Source: JBEKTY01 sp049515555 (lineage in GTDB: Bacteria; Planctomycetota; Planctomycetia; Pirellulales; Thermoguttaceae). Taken from it: a DNA stretch of 52,399 nucleotides. Both the position numbers and the translations under genes were made by a program. The stretch spans positions 1-52,399 of the forward strand of contig JBEKTY010000043.1 of assembly GCA_049515555.1 (NCBI GenBank), written 5' to 3'. This document shows, piece after piece, positions 18,359-29,255 of the stretch (position 1 is its first letter; every line of letters starts with the position of its first letter). The notes below the pieces were generated by a model. It did no database searches and was not told where the DNA came from. It saw only the letters and a list, made by a program, of their open reading frames with translations.

Positions 18359-19687
18359 ATGACAGCGAACGTTCGGCAGTCTATTCCGTCCAGACGAGAG
18401 TTCCTGAAACGCACGGCTGCGGCCGGGGCCGCAGTGGCCGGCTCGCTGGGCCTGGCCGGCAACGTACACGCCGCCGGCAGCGACGTGATCCGGGTGGCCT
18501 TGGTCGGCTGCGGCGGCCGCGGCACGGGCGCGGCGGTCGAGGCCCTCAGCAACGCCGCCCATGCCAACGTCAAGCTGGTGGCCATGGCCGACGCCTTCCG
18601 CGACAGTCTGGACAACAGCCTGGCCCGCATCAAGTCGCAGTGCAAGGAGCGGGTCGACGTGGCCGACGACCACAAGTTCACCGGCCTGGACTGCTGCCGC
18701 AAGGTGCTCGAGTCGGGCGTGGACATGGTGCTCCTGTGCACCCCGCCGGGCTTCCGGCCGTCGCAATTCGAGGCGGCAGTAAAGGCCGGCAAGCACGTCT
18801 TCATGGAGAAACCGGTGGCCACCGACGCCCCCGGCGTCCGCCGCATCCTGGCCGCTAGCGCCGAGGCCAAGCAGAAGGGCCTGACCGTGGCCGTCGGCCA
18901 TCATCTGCGCCACGAGGACAAGCACCGCGAGCTGGTCCGCCGCATCCACGACGGGGCCCTCGGCCGCCTGACTTTCCTGCGGGCCTATTTCAACTCCGGC
19001 GGACTGTGGAAACGACCCCGCCAGCCCGGCCAGACCGAGCTCCAGTACCAGGTTCGCAACTGGTACTACTTCACCTGGCTTTCCGGCGATCACATCGTCG
19101 AGCAGCACGTGCACGATCTGGACGTGGGCAACTGGATCGCCCGGGCGCACCCCGTCGAGGCCGAGGGGATGGGCGGCCGGCAGGTCCGCAAGGGCAAGGA
19201 TTTCGGCGAGATCTTCGACCACCATGCGGTCGAGTACACCTACGCCGACGGCCTGAAAATGTTCAGCTTCTGCCGCCAGATCGACGGCTGCTGGGGCTCG
19301 TTCTCCGAGCACGCCCACGGCACCCGGGGCTTCGCCGCCATGGAGGGCCACGGCACGACCGAGCTCAGCGTCGAGGGCCAGAAGCCCGTCCGCTGGCGCC
19401 GCACGGCCGACGGCCACCAGGTGGAAATGGACGACCTGTTCGCCGCCCTGCTGGCCGGCAAGCCCTACAACGAGGCCGACTACGCCGCCGAGAGCACAAT
19501 GACCGCCATCCTGGGCCGCATGGCCACCTACAGCGGCAAGGCGGTGCCCTGGGACGAAGCCCTGAAATCGAACCTGACCCTGGGGCCCAAGGACCTGGAA
19601 TCGGCCTGGGACGGCGAGCCCCCGGTCCAACCCGACGCCGACGGCCTATACGCCTGCGCCATCCCCGGGGCGACGAAGGCTTGGTGA
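18359..19687 (+). CDS. Tat-exported Gfo/Idh/MocA family oxidoreductase
   Basis: 442 aa, start supported by TAGGAGCCCACC. A twin-arginine-type signal (SRREFLKRTAAAGAAVAGSLGLAG) leads to the NAD(P)-binding domain with VALVGCGGRGTG and LVAMADAF. EKPVATDAPGVRR carries the family's conserved Lys, and a C-terminal domain includes HDLDVGNWIARAHPVEAEGMGGRQ. Planctomycetes encode many such exported dehydrogenase-like proteins, usually assigned to sugar or inositol derivative oxidation; the substrate is not predictable. The DoxX gene follows after 19 bp, so the two may be co-transcribed. Confidence 0.9.
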   Translation: MTANVRQSIPSRREFLKRTAAAGAAVAGSLGLAGNVHAAGSDVIRVALVGCGGRGTGAAVEALSNAAHANVKLVAMADAFRDSLDNSLARIKSQCKERVDVADDHKFTGLDCCRKVLESGVDMVLLCTPPGFRPSQFEAAVKAGKHVFMEKPVATDAPGVRRILAASAEAKQKGLTVAVGHHLRHEDKHRELVRRIHDGALGRLTFLRAYFNSGGLWKRPRQPGQTELQYQVRNWYYFTWLSGDHIVEQHVHDLDVGNWIARAHPVEAEGMGGRQVRKGKDFGEIFDHHAVEYTYADGLKMFSFCRQIDGCWGSFSEHAHGTRGFAAMEGHGTTELSVEGQKPVRWRRTADGHQVEMDDLFAALLAGKPYNEADYAAESTMTAILGRMATYSGKAVPWDEALKSNLTLGPKDLESAWDGEPPVQPDADGLYACAIPGATKAW

Positions 19688-19706
19688 ACGACAAAGGAGA
19701 ACATTC

Positions 19707-20156
19707 ATGCGACACTTGTTTTATTGCGACACGGTGGGACGAATCGGCTCGGTGGGGCTCCTTTTACTGCGTCTGGTGATGGGAGCGGCGTTCCTGTTCC
19801 ACGGCTGGCCGAAGATCCAGACCCCGATGGGCTGGTGGACGGGGTCGCCTCCCGTGCCCGAGATTCTCCAGGCGTTGGCGGCCCTGGCCGAGTTTGGCGG
19901 GGGCCTGGCCTTGATCGCCGGGCTGCTTACCCGCTTGGCGTCGCTGGGGATTGCCACGAACATGATCGTGGCCCTGGCCATCGTTCACTTGCCGCACGGA
20001 GATCCGTTTGTGGGCAAGCCGGGCGGCCCGTCCTACGAGTTGGCCGCCGTCTACCTGGCCTGCGCCCTTGTGTTCCTTCTACTGGGACCGGGACAGTGGT
20101 CGGCAGACGCCCTGCTGTTCCGAGGACCGCCCGAGAAAGAAACTTCTGGCCCCTGA
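19707..20156 (+). CDS. DoxX family membrane protein
   Basis: 149 aa with a strong ribosome binding site (AAAGGAGAACATTC). Four hydrophobic helices and family motifs: LLLLRLVMGAAFLFHGWPKIQTP at the N-terminus and ALAEFGGGLALIAGLLTRLASLG in the middle. DoxX-type proteins are small inner-membrane proteins linked to terminal oxidase or thiol redox functions. The stop codon (20154-20156) is the first triplet of a TGACTTC/TAACTCC array, so the repeat provides the gene's terminus. Confidence 0.88.
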   Translation: MRHLFYCDTVGRIGSVGLLLLRLVMGAAFLFHGWPKIQTPMGWWTGSPPVPEILQALAALAEFGGGLALIAGLLTRLASLGIATNMIVALAIVHLPHGDPFVGKPGGPSYELAAVYLACALVFLLLGPGQWSADALLFRGPPEKETSGP

Positions 20157-20195
20157 CTTCTGACTTCTAACTCCTAACTCCTAACTCCTGCTCCC
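20154..20195. repeat. Heptamer array TGACTTC / TAACTCC
   Basis: Six 7-bp units from 20154 (two TGACTTC, three TAACTCC, one TGCTCCC). The first TGA is the DoxX stop codon. Confidence 0.9.
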
Positions 20196-20205
20196 ACCCG
20201 CCGCC

Positions 20206-20607
20206 ATGCAAGTTCAACCCTACTTGTTCTACAACGGCCGTTGCGACGAGGCCATCGACTTCTATCGCGCCGCGCTGGGGGCCGAAGTGACGATGCTCAT
20301 GCGTTTCAAAGACAGCCCTGAGCCCACTTCGCACGGCGACGCAGAAAAGGTGATGCACGCCAGCCTGCGCATCGGGGATACGACGCTACTGGTTTCCGAT
20401 GGCCGGTGCAGCGGGCAGGTGAGCTTTGAGGGTTTCGCGCTGTCGCTGGCGGTTCCCGACGAGGCCGAGGCCCAGCGGTTGTTCGCGGCTCTGGGCAACG
20501 GCGGCCAGGTGCGGATGCCGCTGGCGAAGACGTTCTTCAGCCCGCAGTTCGGCATGCTGACCGACCGTTTCGGAGTACTATGGATGATCTACGTCGCCAC
20601 AAATTGA
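20206..20607 (+). CDS. VOC (PhnB/glyoxalase-like) protein
   Basis: 133 aa. The sequence follows the PhnB-type vicinal-oxygen-chelate pattern: QPYLFYNGRCDEAIDFYRAALGAEV, then VMHASLRIGDTTLLVSDG, then DEAEAQRLFAALGNGGQVRMPLAKTFFSPQFGMLTDRFGVLWMI. These are small cytosolic proteins of unassigned function often annotated as glyoxalase-like or 3-demethylubiquinone methyltransferase-like. No clear ribosome binding site is seen, because the upstream 50 bp is the heptamer array. Confidence 0.87.
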   Translation: MQVQPYLFYNGRCDEAIDFYRAALGAEVTMLMRFKDSPEPTSHGDAEKVMHASLRIGDTTLLVSDGRCSGQVSFEGFALSLAVPDEAEAQRLFAALGNGGQVRMPLAKTFFSPQFGMLTDRFGVLWMIYVATN

Positions 20608-20911
20608 AAATTGTGTAACTGTTTAGTTTTACTGCGCAAGGTCGTATAATCTCCCTTGCCGATGTTGCCTAGAGTCACAAAATGTGGCTTCCCAGACAAC
20701 CCAGATTCACAACCTGCGCAGTAGTGTTAGCCGAACGGAGCAAACCACGGATTTCACGGATAACACGGATGTTCTGATAAAGTGCCGATCTTGGTGCTAG
20801 CATCGTTTCATCCGTGAAATCCGTGTCATCCGTGGTCAATTACTCCAGACGGCTAAACAGTTGCGCAATTTGAAATCTGAAATCCGACAACTGAACCCTG
20901 GAGAATCCATC
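20608..20911. other. Intergenic region with a CACGGAT palindrome
   Basis: No gene seen. ACCACGGATTTCACGG... (20744-20771) and the inverted CATCCGTGAAATCCG... (20809-20836) form 28-bp arms built of 8-9 bp ACGGAT units. A possible -10 (TATAAT, 20645-20650) lacks a convincing -35. Confidence 0.65.
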
Positions 20912-22597
<1,686 letters not shown>

Positions 22598-22615
22598 CCG
22601 TATCCTTCCGATTCC

Positions 22616-22657
22616 TGACTCCTGACTTCTGACTCCTGACTTCTGACTTCTGACTTC
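22616..22657. repeat. Inverted heptamer array TGACTCC / TGACTTC, six units
   Basis: Units start at 22616, 22623, 22630, 22637, 22644 and 22651. On the minus strand these read (G/A)GAGTCA-type units in inverted orientation to the 22123-22248 array. The array begins at the TAG stop of the BBP7 gene. Confidence 0.95.
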
Positions 22658-23973
22658 TACCAATTCAACTGCACCCCGGCGAACGGGCCGTGGTACAGCA
22701 CGGTGCCGTTGCGGTTCAAGGGCGGATTGGCCGTCCCGGCCTCCAATGACGCGGAGTCGGCCACGAAATTCTGCGACGCCAGCGCCAAACCGTTGACGAT
22801 CATCGCCTCGTAGCCGATGCGGGCGGTCAGCCCCGCCGTGGGCCGCCAGGACAGCGCGAAATCGAAGTCGCCGATGGCCGCCGAGCCCGACTGCGCCAGC
22901 GTCGTCTGCGGGAAGTGGTTGCCGGCCACCACCACTGGGCCGAACTCCCGCGTGACGCGGTTCTCGCACAGCGCGCCTTTGGCCTCCAGGTCCAGCCACA
23001 GCTTCTGAAAGCAGCCGATCTGGATGATGCCGCCGAGCTGGCCGCCCCACAACTCGTTGTTCGTGTGGGCGTCGACCGAGACCGCGGTCGGGGGCGCGTA
23101 GATCGTCGACTGGGACATATAATCGAACTGCTCGCGAACGTTCATGTACCGCGCCCCAAAAAGGACCACCGCCGATACGCATCGGTAGGGCATCGACAGG
23201 TTCCAGCGCAGGTTTAGCTCCCCGGTGGCCAACTTCGAGGTCTCGACGACCTGGACCAAGGTGTTCTGGTCGACGTTGAGGTCGGCGTTGGGGTAGGTAA
23301 GGTTGGTGTAAGCGGGCTGGGTTGAGTAGAAGTTGATGACCTCGCTGCCGAAGCCGGTGAAGGGGGAGAAGAGGTGCCCGTTGGGGTCGGAGGTGCTCGC
23401 CGCCGTGCTGGACGTGGCCAGCCAGAAGTACGAGCACTCGACCTCCCATGGCGAGTCGCCCAATCGGTGCCCGATGGTAAATCTCGGGCCGCCCCGGAAT
23501 TGCCGCTGTAGGTCGTCCTCGGTGAGCACGGGCGTCGATTGCCAGTTGGCCGGGAACGAGGCGAGCGTCGGGTCGATCGGCAGCAGCAGCGTCGCGAAGG
23601 GCGTGTCGTGGAGGGAGCCGGTAACCTCGCGGCGCAGGGCGATCCCCTCGGTGCGGAAGTACCACTGAAACGATGGGGCCGGGCCGGGGAACTCGCCGTC
23701 CAGCCGCGGCACGGCGGATATCGGTTCCAGGCCGTTGGCCGCCGGCACGGCGGCAACCGTTTCCAAGCCGTCGCGGCCGGGCGCCCCGGCCATCGCTGCC
23801 GGTCCGCCGGGGCCCGCCGGCGCAGGCACCGTTATCATCCCGGCGGGCAGCGGCTCATCGGGCGGCGGTTCATCGGCCAGGATCCTGCCCGGGCAAGGGA
23901 TCGCCAGCGCAGCCAGCCCCACGGCCAGCATTGCCAGCACTCGGCCCGCGGAGGATCGACGCGAAGTCGGCAT
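22657..23973 (-). CDS. BBP7 family outer-membrane beta-barrel protein
   Basis: 438 aa from MPTSRRSSAGRVLAMLAVGLAALAIPCPGRILA (signal peptide). A Pro/Gly-rich linker (about 35-95) is followed by a barrel of alternating strands: QWYFRTEGIALRRE, RFTIGHRLGDSPWEVECSYF, WNLSMPYRCVSAVVLFGARYMNV, QLGGIIQIGCFQKLWLDLEAKGAL, GPFAGVQLNW. The terminal aromatic strand fits an outer-membrane barrel. BBP7 is a planctomycete-characteristic family of unknown role. The stop codon overlaps the start of a heptamer array. Confidence 0.8.
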   Translation of the reverse strand: MPTSRRSSAGRVLAMLAVGLAALAIPCPGRILADEPPPDEPLPAGMITVPAPAGPGGPAAMAGAPGRDGLETVAAVPAANGLEPISAVPRLDGEFPGPAPSFQWYFRTEGIALRREVTGSLHDTPFATLLLPIDPTLASFPANWQSTPVLTEDDLQRQFRGGPRFTIGHRLGDSPWEVECSYFWLATSSTAASTSDPNGHLFSPFTGFGSEVINFYSTQPAYTNLTYPNADLNVDQNTLVQVVETSKLATGELNLRWNLSMPYRCVSAVVLFGARYMNVREQFDYMSQSTIYAPPTAVSVDAHTNNELWGGQLGGIIQIGCFQKLWLDLEAKGALCENRVTREFGPVVVAGNHFPQTTLAQSGSAAIGDFDFALSWRPTAGLTARIGYEAMIVNGLALASQNFVADSASLEAGTANPPLNRNGTVLYHGPFAGVQLNW

Positions 23974-24155
23974 AACCAGATTCCCGTGTTTTACTCCGCA
24001 CGGATGAAAACGATAACGGCGCGAGAGCCGGAAAGGTCTACCCATTTGTTTCGGCTTTCCTTACCGGAAAAACCAATTTATCCGTTACATTTTCTCAGGA
24101 AGATCATTGACAACGGGTGATATGTCGGATGGACTGGCTTTGCCAGCAACGACCC

Positions 24156-24330
24156 CACCGAGTTCACCTCGGTGGTGAAGCAGGCTGGACAGCTAAGAGC
24201 CATCGCCGTCCCTCGTCCCCCGACCCCACCGAGTTCACCTCGGTGGTGAAGCAGGCTGGACAGCTAAGAGCCATCGCCGTCCCTCGTCCCCCGACCCCAC
24301 CGAGTTTACCTCGGTGGTGAAGCAGGCTGA
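24156..24330. repeat. REP array, left arm (three units, period 71 bp)
   Basis: Hairpin CACCGAGTTCACCTCGGTG at 24156-24174 and 24227-24245, and a T variant at 24298-24316. Each is followed by GTGAAGCAGGCTG and AGCTAA. The filler before CCCCCGACCC is GAGCCATCGCCGTCCCTCGT in the two complete units. Confidence 0.95.
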
Positions 24331-24392
24331 ACGGCTAGCTAAAGTCGGCCGACCCGCCGTAGAATGAGTGCCTGTCACCCTCAAGAGCAGCA

Positions 24393-25199
24393 GTGCAGCC
24401 TCAACCGCTTTACCAGTCGCACGGCGTTCAACCGGCGTTCGCGTTGCGCTACTCGTGGACGGGCTGGCCGGCACGCCGGCCGCTGGCCGTGGACTGCGCC
24501 GTGCTCGAAGAGGTCCGCCCGCAGTGGGAAGGCGAGGGGATGCGATTACTGGAGCACTACTGGTCGGACGAGAGGATCCAGTTGACCTTTAGTGCCACAC
24601 CGGATATCTCGCCGGTCTTCCTGGCGGCTCGCGCGAAGGCCCGCCTCCAGCACGCCCTGCGGAAGGTCGGCCCCACTTTCTCAGGCTTCAGCCGCAAAGT
24701 CTCGGTATGCTCGGTGGGCCACAACTGCCGGCAGGACGTCGAGGTGTATATTGCCGCGCAGGTGGACGCGGCGCGGTTTTCCGATCCAGCCTTCCGCGCC
24801 ATCCTGCAGGAGTCCACCGTGCTATGCGACGGCGTGGACCTGTCTGTCCCGACGGAGTCGGCGCACGGGCGGTATTGGTACAATCTTCACTTGGTGCTGG
24901 TCACGGCCGAGCGATTCCGGATCGCTAAGCGGGCGAGGCTGGCCCGGCTCCGCGATTGCTCGTTCCAGATCGCCGCCCGGAAGGGCTACAGGATATCGCG
25001 CCTCTCCGTCATGCCCGATCACCTCCACGCGTCGCTCGGCGGCAACATCGAGCATTCGCCGCGAGAGATTGCGATGACGTTTCAGAACAACCTGGCCTAC
25101 ATGATGGGCCAAGTCAGGATTTGGGCCGATACCTTCTACGTGGGTACGTTCGGCGAGTACGATATGTGGGCGATACGGGGCAACCAGTCTCCGCTGTAG
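24393..25199 (+). CDS. REP-associated HUH (Y1/IS200-like) transposase, tandem two-domain form
   Basis: 268 aa from a GTG at 24393. The C-terminal half is a clear Y1-type domain: GRYWYNLHLVLVTAERFRIAKR, an HUH motif in VMPDHLHASL (H210-L-H212), then FQNNLAYMMGQVRIWADTFYVGTFGEYDM with candidate catalytic tyrosines. The N-terminal half (ALRYSWTGWPARRPL ... YWSDERIQLTFSATPDISPVFLAARAKARLQHALRKVG) has the same strand/helix order, but the HUH position reads QLTFS (63-67). This suggests a fused pair with one degenerate site. It sits between inverted REP arrays, the layout of RAYT/REP elements, and should nick or join DNA at the hairpins. The frame is intact. Confidence 0.8.
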   Translation: MQPQPLYQSHGVQPAFALRYSWTGWPARRPLAVDCAVLEEVRPQWEGEGMRLLEHYWSDERIQLTFSATPDISPVFLAARAKARLQHALRKVGPTFSGFSRKVSVCSVGHNCRQDVEVYIAAQVDAARFSDPAFRAILQESTVLCDGVDLSVPTESAHGRYWYNLHLVLVTAERFRIAKRARLARLRDCSFQIAARKGYRISRLSVMPDHLHASLGGNIEHSPREIAMTFQNNLAYMMGQVRIWADTFYVGTFGEYDMWAIRGNQSPL

Positions 25200-25210
25200 C
25201 CCTTCAGCCT

Positions 25211-25440
25211 CCTTCACCACCGAGGTGAACTCGGTGGGGTCGGGGGACGGCACACGCCGGCCGGTTTAGCTCTTCAGCCTGCTTCACCACCGAGGTGAAC
25301 TCGGTGGGGTCGGGGGATGGCACGCGCCGGCCGGTTTAGCTCTTCAGCCTGCTTCACCACCGAGGTGAACTCGGTGGGGTCGGGGGATGGCACGCGCCGG
25401 TTGGTTTAGCTGTTCAGCCTGCTTCACCACCGAGATACAA
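25211..25440. repeat. REP array, right arm (inverted, three units and a partial, period 70 bp)
   Basis: Hairpin CACCGAGGTGAACTCGGTG at 25218-25236, 25288-25306 and 25358-25376; a truncated unit at 25428 runs into the next gene. Orientation is opposite to the left arm. The filler (GGCACGCGCCGGCCGGTTTA) differs from the left arm but is nearly constant within this arm. Confidence 0.95.
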
Positions 25441-28400
25441 GTCGGCCGCGGCCGCGTGGCGGTTATCCGGTGCATCCAAGAGAGAAGCGGCGGCCGGCAA
25501 CGTCCAGTTGCCGCCGTCCGACCACACCAACACCGTGTTGACACCGCTCGTGCCGGCAGGCGCTGCCGGGATTTGGGCCAACGCGGCCGCGGTTAGTTTC
25601 GTACCGGCGCCAACGGCGTAGGTGAACCGATCGGGCAGCCACGTGCCCGACGTGCCAAGCGGCGTTACCACGGTCACGTCGACCGTGCCCGCACCGGCGG
25701 GTGCCACGGCCATTACCTGCGTGTCCGATGCCACAGAGAAGCTGGCCAGCGTTCCGCCGAAATACACTTTCGTAGCGCCCGTAAGGTTCGTGCCGATGAT
25801 GGCCACGGCGGTGCCGCCAGCGGCCGGGCCTGAGGCGGGACTTATGGCCGCGATCGTGGGCGGCATGGAGAGAGCGTAAGTGGTGATCTTGCGGACCTCG
25901 TCGTTGCCTCCATCGCCTACGTAGATATCGCGCGCACTATCGACCGCCACGCCCGCCGGATTGTTGAACTGCGACTTGCTGCCGGCGCCGTCGGCGGAGC
26001 CCGGTTGCCCGGCAGAGCCGGCCAGGGTAAACAGGCCGGCGGGCGTGATCTCGCGGATCTCATCGTTGTTCTGATCGGCCACGTAAACGTTGCCCGCGCT
26101 GTCCACCGCCAGACCTGTGGGCCGATCGAACTGGGCCTGGCTGCCGGTGCCGTTGGCGGAGCCCGGTTGCCCCGCGGAGCCCGCCAGGGGGCTGACGACA
26201 CCGGCAGGCGTGATCTTGCGGATTTCGTCACTGCCCGTATCGGCGACGTAGACGTTACCCGCGCGATCCACCGCCACGCCCTCGGGATAATCGAATTGGG
26301 CGTTGCTGCCGGTGCCGTCGCTTGAGCCTAGTCGCCCGGGAGAGCCGGCCAGGGTGCTAACCGCGCCGGCAGGCGTGATCTTGCGTATCTCGTTGTTGTA
26401 CGTGTCGGCGACATAGACGTTGCCCGCGCCGTCCACCGCCAAACCCTCGGGAAGATTGAACTGGGCTTGGCTGCCGGTGCCGTCGCTCGAGCCTTGTTGT
26501 CCCGGGGAGCCGGCCAGGGTGGTGACCACGCCGGCGGGCGTGATCTTGCGGATGTCATCACTTTGCGTATCTGCGACGTAGACGTTGCCGGTGCTATCGA
26601 CCGCCACCCCCGAGGGGTAGCAAAACCGCGCCTGGCTGCCGGTGCCATTGCTGGAGCCGGTAAGCCCGGCGGCCCCGGCCAAGTCGCTGACGACGCCGGC
26701 AGGCGTGATCTTCCGGATTTCGTCGTTGAAGCAGTCCGCCAGGTAGACGTTGCCGGCGCTGTCAACCGCAACGCCCGTTGGAGTGTCAAACCGCGCCTGG
26801 TTGCCGGGACCGTCGCTGGAACCGGCTTGCCCGGCATAGCCGGCCATGGTGGTTACGGTAACGACGTCTTGGTAGGAGAACTGATCGGCTGACGATGTTG
26901 CTGAAGTGCCGCCCGCGGTGACGACGCTCACGTCGACCGTGCCACCACCAGGGGGGCTAACCGCCGTGATCTGCGTGGCCGATTGTACCGAATAATTGGC
27001 TGCCGGCGTTTTGCCGAAATACACCGCCGTGGCGCCGGCAAAGTCCGTGCCGGTGATCGTTACCGCAGTCCCGCCGATGGGCGGGCCCGAGTTGGGGTTG
27101 ATGCTGGCGGCGCCGGTGATGGCCGGGACGTAGGTGAACTGATCAGGCACCGCGATTGGCGAGACGCCAAACGGCGTTACCACGATTGTGTTCACCGTGC
27201 TCCTGCCCGGCGGCGCGACGGCCGTGATCTTCGTGGCGGACTGGACCGAGTAGCTGGTTGCCGGCGTTCCACCGAAATACACTGCCGTGGCGCCCGACAG
27301 GTACGTGCCCGCGATTGTTACCGTGGCCCCGCCGGCGGCCGCGCCCCAGGCGGGGCTAACGCCCGTGACGCTTGGCTGTGCCGGGGAAACGTAGGTGTTG
27401 ATCTGGCGGATTTCATCGTCGCCCGTATCGGCCACGTAGAGGTTGCCCGCGGCCCCCGCCGCAACGCCCGCCGGATACCAGAATCGTGCCTGGCTGCCGG
27501 GGCCGTCGGCCGATCCGGGCAGCCTGGCGTCGCCGGCCAGGGTGAGGACCACGTCGGAAGGCGTTATCTCGCGGATTTCGTCATTGCCTGAATCGGCCAC
27601 GTAGACGTCGCCCGCACTATCGACCGCCAAACCTGTCGGATCGTTGAACTCTGCCCGACTGCCGATGCCGTCGCTGGAACCCGATTGCCCGGCAACGCCG
27701 GCCAGACGCGTGACCAAGCCGGCGGGCGTGATCAGGTAGATTTCGTCGTTGCCTGAATCGGCCACGTAAACGTTGCCCGCGCTGTCCACTGCCACGCCGG
27801 TGGGCCGGTTAAGAGCGGCCACGGTGGTGACAACGCCCTGCAACGAGATTTCCAGGATCTCACCATTGCCCGTATCGGCCACATAGACGTTGCCCGCGCT
27901 GTCCACCGCCACCCCTGTGGGCTGGTTGAACTGAGCGGCCAGCGTGGTGACCACGCCCTGCGACGAGATTTTGCGGATTTCACCATTGCCGGAGTCGGTC
28001 ACGTAGACGTTGCCCGCGCTATCGACCGCCACGCCTGTCGGGCTGTCGAAACGTGCCTGGGTCCACGTGCCGTCGGCGGAGCCCGTATGGCCGGAAAGAC
28101 CGGCGAAGGTGACGACCACGCCGGCAGTCGTGATCTTGCGGATCTCGTTATTCCATGTGTCGGCTACATAGACGTTGCCCGCGCTGTCGATCGCCACACC
28201 GCCGGGCCGATCGAAGCGCACCGTGCGGCCGGTGCCGTCGGTGGAGCCCCATTTCTCGGGCGAGCCGGCCAGTGTGCTGACTATGGCGGTGGCGTAGCTG
28301 AGCTGGTCGGCGGGCGACGCGGCCGAAGTGCCCTGCGGCGTCACGACGGTTACGTCGACCGTGCCCGCGCCGGCGGGGCTGACGGCCGTGATCTGCCTGC

Positions 28401-29007
28401 CCGATTGCACCGAGTAGCTCTTTGCCGGCGTGCCGCCGAAATAGACGGCCGTGGCCCCGGCAAGGCACGTGCCGGTGATAGTCACGGCGGCGCCGCCGGT
28501 GGCCCGGCAAAACGCGGGGCTGATCTGTGCCACCACAGGAACGGCAGTGTAGGTGAACTTGTCGGCCCGCGACTTGGCCGAAGTGCCGCCGACGGTGACG
28601 ACCTGCACGTCGACCGTGCCGGCCGTGTTCGCCGGGCTGGCGGCCACGATCTGGGTCGCCGTGTCGCTGGTTATCCGCGCCGGCGTGCTGCCGAAGCGAA
28701 CCGCCGTGGCGCCGGCCAGGCCCGTGCCGGTAATGGTTACCGCCGTGCCGCCGGCCATGGTTGCTGTGGCGGGCATGATCGCCGTGACGACCGGTGCCGC
28801 AAGGTGAGCACGAGCGGCGGAAACCGCGGCCGAAGGGCCGCCGGCGGTCAGGCCGGCGTGCGGGCCGGCGGCCAGCAGCTCCCGGCGCTCCAGATGTTCG
28901 AGGGCGAGCCGGCGCGAGGTTCGGTCGAGCCCGCCGGCGGCGCCGTTTTGGCGCCAGGCCGAGCGGACGGGGCAAGGGGCGGGGCCCGATTTTCGCCTTG
29001 CGAACAT
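25414..29007 (-). CDS. Large secreted TIG/NHL-repeat protein with LEPR-XLL tag
   Basis: 1197 aa from MFARRKSG at 29007. Residues about 30-48 (RLALEHLERRELLAAG) are the LEPR-XLL motif common at the N-terminus of giant planctomycete surface proteins. Two IPT/TIG domains follow (ITGTGLAGATAVRFGSTPA; ITGTCLAGATAVYFGGTPA). Then come an NHL propeller block with repeated VAVDSAGNVYVADTGNxEI, two more TIG domains, a second NHL block and a final TIG domain. DNA repetition within the NHL blocks is strong, suggesting recent internal duplication. It is probably cell-surface or matrix located. The last residues LGGEAG and the TGA stop come from a REP unit, so the 3' end has been overwritten. Confidence 0.88.
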   Translation of the reverse strand: MFARRKSGPAPCPVRSAWRQNGAAGGLDRTSRRLALEHLERRELLAAGPHAGLTAGGPSAAVSAARAHLAAPVVTAIMPATATMAGGTAVTITGTGLAGATAVRFGSTPARITSDTATQIVAASPANTAGTVDVQVVTVGGTSAKSRADKFTYTAVPVVAQISPAFCRATGGAAVTITGTCLAGATAVYFGGTPAKSYSVQSGRQITAVSPAGAGTVDVTVVTPQGTSAASPADQLSYATAIVSTLAGSPEKWGSTDGTGRTVRFDRPGGVAIDSAGNVYVADTWNNEIRKITTAGVVVTFAGLSGHTGSADGTWTQARFDSPTGVAVDSAGNVYVTDSGNGEIRKISSQGVVTTLAAQFNQPTGVAVDSAGNVYVADTGNGEILEISLQGVVTTVAALNRPTGVAVDSAGNVYVADSGNDEIYLITPAGLVTRLAGVAGQSGSSDGIGSRAEFNDPTGLAVDSAGDVYVADSGNDEIREITPSDVVLTLAGDARLPGSADGPGSQARFWYPAGVAAGAAGNLYVADTGDDEIRQINTYVSPAQPSVTGVSPAWGAAAGGATVTIAGTYLSGATAVYFGGTPATSYSVQSATKITAVAPPGRSTVNTIVVTPFGVSPIAVPDQFTYVPAITGAASINPNSGPPIGGTAVTITGTDFAGATAVYFGKTPAANYSVQSATQITAVSPPGGGTVDVSVVTAGGTSATSSADQFSYQDVVTVTTMAGYAGQAGSSDGPGNQARFDTPTGVAVDSAGNVYLADCFNDEIRKITPAGVVSDLAGAAGLTGSSNGTGSQARFCYPSGVAVDSTGNVYVADTQSDDIRKITPAGVVTTLAGSPGQQGSSDGTGSQAQFNLPEGLAVDGAGNVYVADTYNNEIRKITPAGAVSTLAGSPGRLGSSDGTGSNAQFDYPEGVAVDRAGNVYVADTGSDEIRKITPAGVVSPLAGSAGQPGSANGTGSQAQFDRPTGLAVDSAGNVYVADQNNDEIREITPAGLFTLAGSAGQPGSADGAGSKSQFNNPAGVAVDSARDIYVGDGGNDEVRKITTYALSMPPTIAAISPASGPAAGGTAVAIIGTNLTGATKVYFGGTLASFSVASDTQVMAVAPAGAGTVDVTVVTPLGTSGTWLPDRFTYAVGAGTKLTAAALAQIPAAPAGTSGVNTVLVWSDGGNWTLPAAASLLDAPDNRHAAAADLYLGGEAG

Positions 29008-29255
29008 TGCCCGCACTCCGCGTCAACGGTTACAGGCCCGCCCGCGCTGCGGCGAAACGCCCGCCGCAGCATGTTCCGACGAACGGGCAATCTCGTGGTC
29101 CCTCACTGGAGCAGCCCCATTAAACTATGAGATGATTCGGATGTCAAATGTTCGGCCGGGGCTCGCCCTTTGCAACTCGCCGCATGAAGACTATGATGGT
29201 CAGGTGCTTTCGCAACATAGGCCGTAAACTCCAGGAAACTGTCGCCGTGACCAAG

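Noticed and set aside
24156..25376. CRISPR array from 70/71-bp periodic hairpins
   Set aside because: The sequence between hairpins is the same in each arm, so these are REP units and not unique spacers.
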